Shown here piece by piece: positions 20,448-31,300 of a DNA stretch of 64,000 bases (position 1 is its first letter; every line of letters begins with the position of its first letter). A program made the position numbers and the translations under genes. The notes under the pieces were generated by a model that saw only the letters and a list, made by a program, of their open reading frames with translations, did no database searches and had not been told where the DNA came from. The stretch is from Labia minor (taxonomy: Eukaryota; Arthropoda; Insecta; Dermaptera; Spongiphoridae), in the NCBI GenBank assembly GCA_963082975.1, contig OY720346.1, positions 71,973,267 through 72,037,266 of the forward strand, read 5' to 3'.

Positions 20448-22188
20448 GCGGAAATTATTTATATATTGTATTACAATTTAAATTATTGTAAAAATTTGAA
20501 AACTTTTTAAATATTTTAAATAAACCTTTATATAAATATCAGCTTTATAGCTTTATAGCTTTTATTGGCTCTTATTTTGATTTTTCGTTCAATATGTCTC
20601 TTAACAAAAAAAAAGATAAATTTATTTTATTAGTGTTTTCAAAATCTGGTCCTCCGGCCCGGAAGACATTTTGAAAATTGTATTTTGGCCCGCGCTTAAA
20701 AGTATTTTCCAAACCCTTAATGGGAAAAAGAAAAGGGCTGTATTTAGGGTTTTCCCGGAAATTATTCGATCCATGCTTGGACTTCAAGTAACATTTAAAA
20801 AAAAATTGGCAAAATAGAGTTATGGCCTTACCAACCCATTTTGCTATTCGTTTTTATGTAATAGATTATTATATTATATTAAATTTCAATTTATATATTA
20901 TCTAAAATAATTTTTCAAGAAGCAAAATATTCAGGTATTTGAAAAATCCATGAAACAATATATTTTTAACTTGGTTCCTTGTTCATTAACAATTGAATTT
21001 TGTTTACTTGTAGAAGAATGAAAAAAGGACAAAGCAACAAAAAGGACTTTTTCAAAGCTTTTGTGTTTACTTGAAAAGAAGAGACAATAATAAAACTAGA
21101 CCCCTGACCATTGGCAAAAGATAATACAAATGTGATATTTCAGTTCAAGAAAAAAGATATTCAAGGGTTTTGTTTTTTTGGTTTTGACAAAAGTTGGAAT
21201 AAGAATTTATTGAAATTTTAAAGTGTATTTAGAAAAAAATTGAAACCATGAATTTAACACAAATACATATTTTGTTAAGTTCTAAAACATCTTATTTTAA
21301 CTGATCTTAATATTTTTAATTATTATAATATATTATTATAAATTATTAATTTAAAAATCGAGAACAAAACAGTCATGGGTTCTCTTTATTAAAAATATTC
21401 TTAATTATTTAAATTTTTACAAACTTGTATTAATTTATTAGACTAAAATTGTAAGAGAAACCATATAATATAATAAATATTATGTAGATATATTATATAA
21501 GGATTTATTTTTATATTATATATAAAGAATATAGAAAAGGATATGAGATTGAATAAGGAAAATAAAATAAATTCACAAATTTCATTTTATAATATTTATT
21601 AATATTCAATGAATTATTATTATTAATATTAATTAAGATATACATTACAAATATTAAATACAATCGCCATTTTTTAAATAAAACATCAATTACTATATAA
21701 TGAACAAGAATAGTATTTATTTTAATAGAGACATTATATTTATAATATATGACTTAAATACTAAAATAATTTTATTAATTATTTAATATTATTTTTTAAA
21801 TAATTTAATTTCAATAAAATAAAACAAAATTACAAAATGTTTATATATTATTATTCTACAATAATATCTTTTAAAAATTGTGCAATACTTACAAATATTA
21901 GAATAATATATTTATAATATATTTAACTTTAACAATATTTTTTTTAATTTAAATACAAGCATACAATGGTAATTTATTTAATTTTTTTTTTATATTAAAG
22001 TAGTATTTATTTTCAATTATTAAAAACTATATATAAGTATTTTTAATTTACATATTATAAAATATAAATCTGAAATATTAAAATAACTTAAACTTTTATA
22101 ACGATCATAAGAAATATTTATAAACATTTATTTTTAATACACTTACATTATAACCAAATATTAAAAGCGATAAAAGATAATATTGAAA

Positions 22189-23673
22189 TCAATAGTCTAC
22201 ACTTTCGATAATACTTGCACAAGGTAACAATTTTTTCAAAATCCAAAAGTCATCTCGATTATACAAATTAGATGGCCAGGCTTCAATATCATCATCAGGG
22301 TTTTCTTGTTGAATGTTCAATGTATGAACACGCAAGTTATTTTTGATTGTGCTAAAATCAATTTTTATCTTTGTGCCCTGAAGAATTAAGTGATAGAATG
22401 TTTTACATTGAAAAATGAATGGAAGTACTTCATTACATATTTTTCGACATCCATACAATGATAAAATATTTAATTTTTTTATTTCATGGATATCCTCTAG
22501 ATCACTAGAAATTAATAATTCACAGAATTCTAATCGAAGATCTGTTAAATTTTCAAACTGATTAAGCATTTTCAAGGCATTTTTCTGGACATCTTGGCAA
22601 AAAACTATTTTCAAATTTGTTAATGGTAACCTTTTTTCAAGAAACACTTTAACTAGTTGCTCTGTAAATGATTGAATTTGCCAAAAAATTACTTTTTTCA
22701 ATTTACCTAATGGTGCAATTTCAAAATAACTCCTGAGAATTTTTTCTGGGCCAGAATATCTAATCTGGAGATGTTCTAAATTTTCTAATTTTGACAAATA
22801 AGATGGCCAGGTTTTATTATTAGAAGGAAAAGCGATTTCTAATTCTCTTAAATTAGAGAAGTTAACTATTGATTGCAATGGTCCGATATTTTTTATCAAT
22901 AATGTCGGCAAATTTAATGTTACAAGTTTGTTCATTTTCATTATTAATTTATTTATATTTTTATTACAAAAAAATTCAAATGGAAGACTAAACTTTTTTA
23001 AATTTGGAAAAAAATAATTAATAGCCCATAGAAAAATATCATGATTTAGTATGGGCCCTTTTATAATAATTTCCTCTACCTTATTGAAAATAGGATAAGT
23101 TGGCGATTTACCTTCTTCGACATCATTTGATAATTTTATTAGAATATCTCGTATTATATCTAATTTGGAAACATGAAAAACAATTTTTTTTATTCTTAGC
23201 ATGGATGAATGTTTTATAAACTTGATTAAAAATTTATAATTTATCTCATTTACAACAACAGTTTTTATTAAAAAATAGAATCGTTCAAAAAACTGTTCAG
23301 CGTAGAAGGAATTCGAACTGTCAAATATTATAGCAGGAAAAGAAGAAACAATTCCAAATTTGATAATCATATCGTAAAAATATTGATCTTCACTAAAAAG
23401 AACCAATTCTTGTATTGTTGAATATTTCAGAATATTACCTACTATATCTTGCGGTAATCTCCTCATATGTTGATATAATTCTTGATCACAACTGTATTCT
23501 TGCGGTAATATCCTCATATGTTGACGAAATTCTTGATCACAACTGTAATTTACAGTTGTTTTATTTACAGGAGTCATCTTCTGAACACAATGGTTGGTTT
23601 TTTCCATCTTTTTGTATGGCATGATTAAAAAACAAAAAATAAAATCAAAAACAAAACAAATTGGAAAGTACAC
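22189..23673 (-). CDS. F-box/LRR protein (copy 2), single exon
   Basis: Encodes the same 494 residues as the gene at 4181-5665, with no amino acid difference. Features are the same: hydrophobic residues 1-17, a 17-residue tandem repeat at 43-76 overlapping the F-box start, F-box 73-105 and LRRs to about 460. The start is uncertain between Met1 and Met18/Met23. The gene reads away from CFAP57 exon 1 (25336) across a 1.66-kb shared upstream region. Perfect identity between copies, including synonymous sites and UTRs, means very recent duplication or recent gene conversion. An intronless structure next to an intron-rich gene could reflect retroposition or a short-exon family; I cannot tell which. 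Confidence 0.8.
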   Translation of the reverse strand: MYFPICFVFDFIFCFLIMPYKKMEKTNHCVQKMTPVNKTTVNYSCDQEFRQHMRILPQEYSCDQELYQHMRRLPQDIVGNILKYSTIQELVLFSEDQYFYDMIIKFGIVSSFPAIIFDSSNSFYAEQFFERFYFLIKTVVVNEINYKFLIKFIKHSSMLRIKKIVFHVSKLDIIRDILIKLSNDVEEGKSPTYPIFNKVEEIIIKGPILNHDIFLWAINYFFPNLKKFSLPFEFFCNKNINKLIMKMNKLVTLNLPTLLIKNIGPLQSIVNFSNLRELEIAFPSNNKTWPSYLSKLENLEHLQIRYSGPEKILRSYFEIAPLGKLKKVIFWQIQSFTEQLVKVFLEKRLPLTNLKIVFCQDVQKNALKMLNQFENLTDLRLEFCELLISSDLEDIHEIKKLNILSLYGCRKICNEVLPFIFQCKTFYHLILQGTKIKIDFSTIKNNLRVHTLNIQQENPDDDIEAWPSNLYNRDDFWILKKLLPCASIIESVDY

Positions 23674-25335
23674 TCAGTCAGCAAGCGTGCTAATGTTGAC
23701 TTGGTGAGATGCAGAGAGCAAATGATAGCTGAAGGAAATGGAGGAGGCCGTTTATGTCGAAAATAGGTGTGTCGGAACAGGCAACCAATCAGAAGACCCT
23801 TTAAGTAAAAATAAGAAGAGTGGGGTTCGAACCTTTTTTCTACCTCTCTATTGTATTTGTTCAATATTTTGATTTTCTTATTTTTTTTAACTTTGCAAAG
23901 ATAAAATTATAACTTTCAAATGATTTTAAATGTAATTATTAAAAAATCAGGAATTATAATTATTAAAAAAGTCAAAATTGTTTATCAAATTGCCTTTTTT
24001 CTAGGTTTAAATAATGTACATAATATATATCTTTACTATCTCGCCAGAGAATTCTTCATTAATTTTAATGGTATAAAATATTCATAATTATCTTCAAAAT
24101 GAAAATCTATCCTGAATTCAAATTTTATGCTTCCGAATCCGTTGAAAAAAAAATAATCGGAGCAATACAAAAGGAGTTAGTTACTAAAAGTAATTAATCG
24201 CTAATTGTATTAAAATTAATTAAATATAATTCTCATTTTGATGAAAAATCCATAAAATAAATTAATCAATTATTACTTCTATTTATAAAGTGACAGCAAG
24301 TAGTAAATGAAGGATTTTTATGATTTTTATTTCATAATTTTAATTAAAATTAAGGATATTGTAATTAAACAAGTACGACAAAATAAATTCATAAAGTGTA
24401 TTATCAAATATTTATTGAAAGTTTTAATATTCATTTAATAATTTATTTCAAATAATATTTTTCGTTGTGTATGAAAGAATACATCCATAAACTTTGTCAG
24501 GCTTATAGAAAAAGTATTTGGTTCTTTCAAGTCCACATGAGAAAAACCTTATTTTATAAAAAAATTTTATATTTATATTATTGTTAGTTTCTTTTAAAAA
24601 TTGTATTTTGTTTAAATAAAAAGGAGAGATAATAATAATACAACCAAAAGCCCTTTTTACTCCTGACCTTTCTTAAAAGATAATACAAATGTCATGTTCC
24701 AGTTCTAGAAAAAAGATTTCTAGAGTAAATATGTATTAAAAATAGAAACCCTTGAGAATATCTTTTTTCTTGAACTATAATATCACATCCGTATTATCAT
24801 TTTCCAATGAAAAAGATCCTTTGTGTTATATTATTATTGTCTATCCTTTTCAAGTAAACACAAAATACAATTTTTTATTTAAAAGAAACTAATAATTTAC
24901 AAAATAATTTTATTTTATAAATAAACTTTCTTATATCTGAAGCCAAGGATTATAATTTTATCATAAGCCACTCTTCTCGCCATTGAAGATATTTATTTTC
25001 CTGTCCTTTTATCTCTCATAAATTTCAATTTATTTTTAATTAAATTTTTCTTTGATTAATATTGTTCTTTTTTATTATTTTAAAAAGTTGATTGGCTTAC
25101 CTACCATGGCCTTTTATTAAAAAGTGTTAATCAAATACTTTTCTTTATATCTCTGTCTCTGTATTCTCCCCTCCCATTCCTAAATATTGATTCCAGCGTC
25201 TCTTGGTAACCCCATAGAATTTAATCTTCATTTAAAATAAACAACTTTCTAGTAGTATGACGTTATTATCATATCCTTATTTTTTTAATGAATTTTAAGC
25301 TACTAATTAACTAAAATAAAAAAAAAATTGACATC
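23674..25335. promoter_or_regulatory. Divergent intergenic region, F-box/LRR and CFAP57 (copy 2)
   Basis: Identical to 5666-7327. It must contain the CFAP57 promoter and the F-box/LRR promoter. It also carries the family H fold-back (24583-24903). No clear TATA box. Confidence 0.45.
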
Positions 25336-28300
25336 ATGGATGAAGAAGATCTGAATGAGGATGATACATCAATCAGGTGATTTATTATTTAATCTAAGAA
25401 AGTAAAATTTTAATTTTTATCACACTTACACATTTTAAACTTATTTATTTATTAATAAATTTGGTAATTGTTTACAAAACAAGAAGCTCCATGTATTTGG
25501 ATAAAACTTTGTCAGTGGATTCTTTTTTTAATTCCAAAGAAACTTTCATTATGCAAAATTTCTCGGTGTTTTCTAAATAGTTTACGAGATAAAAATAGTT
25601 AAAATTTGTATATAAATCCATTGATATTCTATTTAGGTACCATGTTTTATTTATTTGGTCATCAGAGGGTTCTAATAATTTTTTGTGTTTTTTTTCAGTT
25701 CGGTTTGGATATAAGAAAATTAAAAAAAAAATAATTGGTTAAATCACTTTCCTATATCCAAACCGAAAAATAGTGAATGGGTGAATAATTAGTGAATTAA
25801 TCAATAAAACATTAATTAATGGCTGCACATTTCGACGTTTATTACCAGCTAATCTGTCACAATTTTTTATCTCGTAAACTAGAAGAGACCGAGAAATATT
25901 GCATATGTAAAGTTTCTTTGGAATTAAACAAGGAATCCACTGGTAAAGTTTCATCAAGATCCCTGAAGCTTCTCGTTTTGTAAACAATTACCATAAATTT
26001 AATTAATTAAAGAACTATTTTCATTAACTTTTAATAAATAAAGTATATTTTGATTCATACATTAAAAAATGTATAAATTTATATATAAATTGCGAAGCAA
26101 TATTTTATATTATTTATTATAAATTCTTGTTATTCAAATGCTAGTACTCATTACCAGTATATTGTACTGTACACATAGTAGGATACAAAATACTGATGAA
26201 AACAAAACAGTCGAAATGATCATTAAGTTGAATTAAAAGATTTATCTTGAAACATAAAACCGTGTGTTTTAATAACTTTTCTTTAACCTTTTTAATTTTA
26301 TTATTAATTTTAATTTTCATTTATAGTTTGAAAATTCTTATATCAGAAAAGTTTTCAGCTTGAATTTCTTGTTATTTTTAAATATTATTTTAAAGGATTA
26401 CTTGGTTGCCACTAAATGATATGATATAGTCAATGTTTTATATAATATAATAAAAAATAATATATTTTATAAGTTACTTTTTATCCTCTCTACTTTTTAT
26501 TTTATAATTATTAATTATTATTAATAATTTATTTAATATATATACACGAAGTATGTTCTAAAGAATAGGTGAATTCTAAATTTTCGCTGCTTGTGTACCT
26601 TCGTATGATATAAAAACGGAATCAAAGAAAGAGCTGATGGCCATTCCGAAAAGCACATTTCCGAAGTGCTTCGACAATTGGAAGAAGCGTTGGCATAAGT
26701 GCATTATATCTGAGGAGAATTATTTTGAAGGGAACAAAATGGATATTGATGAATAAATAAATACTTTTCGAAATAATTCAAAATTCACCTTTTCTTTTGA
26801 ACAAATCTTTTATATATATATAACAATTATAATTATATAACAATTTATTTATGATTATTTTTATAGAATTGGTGTCGAGCTTCCAGCAGCCGAATTAAAA
26901 CTTCAAATGATTTTTGGTTTAGAAACAAAAATCAGAGGCAACATACATTTTATGAGCGATTCCGAAGTGATGTACCCAGTTGGAAATTGTCTCTCTATTC
27001 AAAATTTCAACCAACGTACACAAAAATTTATTAAAATATCCGATTATAAAAAACACATCACCCAAATTATCTATAACCATCCAAGGTATAATAAATAAAA
27101 TCCTTTTATTTTAGTATATTACATTAAGAATTAAAAAAAAATTAATTAACATTTATTTTTAGAAAAATGGTAGCTATCGCTGAAATTGGACCGATTGTAT
27201 CGTTTTATGATATGAATACTTATAAAAAACGTAAACAAATTGGTTTACCATTTGAAGCAAAATCCCAATTTATTGTTGATATGGATTTCTCTTTTGATGG
27301 AAAATATATATTACTTATTTTGGGGGAGCCCGAATGGCTTTTATTACAATATAATTGGCGACATGGTAAATTGGAAGCTCAAACAAAAGCAAATACCACG
27401 ACAAGCTTTGTCTCTCAGGTATGAATTTATCATTTGAATGTTCTTTTAAAAAAATAAAATAATAATAATAATATGCTAGCTTAATCTAATAGTAGGAGGC
27501 AGCTAGCCGAGAGTGTAGCGTAGCAATTTTCTAAACAAGAAGTCGGCGTTCGATTCCAACTAAGAACAAATTTTTCTAATAAAATTCAATTTAACATCAT
27601 CTGCCTCCGGCTCCAGGAACTGTCAGTTCATGCGGAAGGCAACAGGAAACCACCGCATTAACATTCCCAAGAAAAATCATCATGGCGAGGAGCAGCTTCT
27701 AAGGCTATCCTAGTCATGAAAATAGCCAAACTCCGAAATGGAGATGGCACCTTAAGAAGAATCTAATAGTATCTGCTTCACAGAGCCATCGCTCTTGATC
27801 ATTAAAAAAATTATTCCTTATGAACTATGAATATTTAAGATTAAGATTATTATTTAAAATAGATAAACGACAAAAAATTTGTATTTAAGGAAGCGCTGTC
27901 TGACGTCATTTAAATTTCCTATTTTTAATTAAAAAAAAACTAATAAAGATGATTTTTCTCGAGGCTGAAACCAATACAGATCGATTTTTCTTTTTAAATA
28001 TTATCTATGGTGTGAATTTCAAAAAAAACCTTCGAGCGGTTCAATATTTCAAAAATACAAATATATATATATATATATATTATGTTGGTTTAGATTTCCG
28101 TGAATGTTATAATTATTATTATTATCAGATTTATCAGGGATATAATCACGCATTTATGTGAGTTTGTTTTTTCGACGTTTCGGCACCTATTTTGGCACCA
28201 TTTTCAAGAGATTATTTAGCTGGGAATATTTTTGGGATTCTGGGTCATAGTCTGTGTGACCAAAGGTTAATATCGGGATTTTGGGTTGATAGGTTGGGTG

Positions 28301-31300
28301 GTTTTGTACTCACTGCGTTGTTGTAGAGCAGTCGGTCTCGGGCTGTTGTCCAGTGCGGATGTGGGCCAGTCTCAGAATTGCCCAGGATTCTTCGGAGCTC
28401 CATAGCAACGCAGTGAGTACAAAACCATCCAACCTTTCAACCCAAAATCCCGATATTAACCCTTGGTCACACAGACTAAGACCCAGAATCCCAAAAATAC
28501 ACCTAAATAATCTCTTGAAAATGGGGCTAAAATGGGTGCCGAAACGTTGAGAAAACAATCTCACAAAAATACTTGATTATATCCCTGATAAATCTGATAA
28601 TTATAATTGTATATATTTATATACATACAATTAAAAATTACATTATATATACCATACAAAAAGGAAAATATTCCTTTTTTTATTTCAGATCACTTGATAT
28701 TATAAAGATATAGAAAATTATTTATTTATTTCAGATCACTTCCAATTAAAAGTGAATTTTGTTTATTGTTCAGATATCTGGAAGTCCATTCGATAATTCA
28801 GTGTGCTGTTTAACGGGTCCAGGTCTCTTTCGCACCCTTTCTGTTCAGGATGGGATTTGGCGACAATTTGGCTTCCAAAAGGCGGAAATGTACGATATTA
28901 CTTGTCATTGCTGGCTCACATTTGATCGCATAGCGTTTGGAACCAAGGATGGAAAATTAGCAATTGTCGAGTCCGGTGATATCAAAGTGATTGCTTATGC
29001 CCTTGAAATCACGACGATTAACACGAAATTAGAGTAAGTCGAGAACATGATTTTCTAAATTAATTAATTATCTGCTCCAAAGGCATTCCTCTAAACATCC
29101 ATTTTCTGTACCACCCCCTTCCATCTTCTTATTCTTTCCTAACTCCCTCACATTTCCCTTTATATTCTTTTAACATGGATTCTTTAAAAAAGAGGTATAC
29201 AAAATAAAAAAATAAATATTTTGTTGAGAGTAGATAATCAGAATTGGTAAAATTGTAACTTCAATGTAACTTTAAATACAAAAAAAAAGATAATCAATAT
29301 ATATAATTTACAATGTATGTATGTATGTATAAAATATCTATAACATTAGGAAGTTGGCTACAAATTTAGAATTTTACAATTTAAACAATTTCTATAGAAT
29401 TTAAAATAAAATACACAAATTGAAATATTCTAATTTTTAATATTAATATTAATTTTTATCATAAAAGAAAATTTATTAAACATAATAAACATAAAAAGAA
29501 ACCTATCAAAATTATTAATTTGTTACTAACTTCATGTTTTTATAATTTTGTTTTGTTATTATTAAATAATTAAAAAAAAAATTAAAAATAATATTACGGC
29601 GACTTGTGAATAAAGTTATTAATTTTATATTTAAACATTGTGTTGTTTTGTAAGTATTTGAAACAAAATTTCATATAATTTATTATTATTAATCAATCTC
29701 GTGCGGCGAGAAGCCGCCTGCCCCTCTAAGAAGAGTTTTATATGATGCCGGGAACGGCTACTATTTAATAATTATAGAAGAAAATGAATTCAGAAATTTA
29801 AAATTGTTTTAATATTTTCTTTTGTATTAATAATAAAGTAAATTAAGAGGAGGGAGAGGAGAAGAAACTAAAGTCTTCTATCACAATTTTTTTTATATAT
29901 AAAATCCTCAAATAAATAAAAAAATAATTAAATCTTAAAATTGTATGGTTAAACCGAAGAAAATTAAAATTATTTTTATTTTATTTTAAGTGATGAAGAA
30001 GAAACTTTGGAAAAAGAAAATGTTGAGACTCAAAACCAAGACGAAGAGAAAAATAAACAAACGAAGGAGGGGTCAGAGACGACAAAAGAAGGAGAAGAAG
30101 GCGATTTAGAGGGTCTCGTTTTCTCGGATACCAGCCAAGGGGAGGGTGTGGCCGAAAAAATAAAATCGGATAGTAAACTCAGTTTTACAAAGACAGAATC
30201 TCATGAAGTCACTGAAATCGATAACAGTGTTCGATTATTAACCTATTGTCTCAAAGGTAAAAAAAAGTATCTAATGAAATGAATTTTTAAAATATATAAT
30301 AAATAATAAGTAAATAATATATAGATAAACCTTTTATTGTTTGGTATTTATATAATAAATATCAAAAAATAAATTTATAAAAATAAATTTAAAAAACTGG
30401 AGTGTCTCCACTCGAATATCTCGCAAATTTGAATTGGATTAATTAACATATATATTATATTTAAATTAAATATAATTAATTAAATAATAAATTAAAATTA
30501 ATAAATAATATTTATTAAACCAGCGCGTGTTTGAAATTAATAATAAAATTAAAAAGGTTAAAGGAAAGTTATTAAAACACACGGTTTTATGTTTCAAGAT
30601 AAATCTTTTAATTCAACTTAATGATCATTTCGACTGTTTTGTCTTCATCAGTATTTTGTACCCTATAATGTGTACTATGAGTACTGAATAGCAAGAATTT
30701 ATAATAAATAATATAAAATATTGCTTGGCAATTTATATATAAATTTATACATTTTTTTATGTATGAATCAAAATATACTTTATTTATTAAAAGTTAATGA
30801 AAATAGTTCTTTAATTAATTAAATTTATTAATAAATAAATAAGTTTAAAATGTGTAAGTGTAATAAAAATTAAAATTTTACTTTCTTAGATTAAATAATA
30901 AATCACCTGATTGATATATCATCCTCATTCGGATCTTCTTCATCCATGATGTCAATTTTAGTTAATTAGTAGCTTAAAATTCATTAAAAAAAATAATGAT
31001 ATAATAATAACGTCATACTACTAGAAAGTTGTTTATTTTAAATGGAGATTAAACATTTCACATTTTTTTTTACTATCTCACCAGAGATAGTATTGCGATC
31101 ACGAAAATATTCGATTTCGATATTTTAATGTTTTTATACGTTTTGAAGTTTCCTGAGTCATTTTCACTAAGGTTGAGAAAATTGTCTGTCTATGTGTGTG
31201 TATGAGACAAGATTACGAAAAATCGATTTGATCTAGAATAATGAAATTTGGTATACGGGCATTATCCCAAATTCGTAGTTTTCTATCAACTTTTGAGAAA

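Larger units (their letters stand above)
20561..26603. repeat. Segmental duplication, copy 2
   Basis: Direct repeat of 2609-9153. The core offset is exactly 18008 bases. This copy retains the junction to the rest of CFAP57, so it is the one in the gene's working context. It lacks the Jockey insertion. Confidence 0.9.

Noticed and set aside
2609-26603. The two F-box/LRR blocks as uncollapsed haplotypes
   Set aside because: Sequence after copy 1 (hAT, FLVCR exons) does not resemble sequence after copy 2 (CFAP57). A false haplotypic repeat should continue colinearly. Local misassembly is still not excluded.
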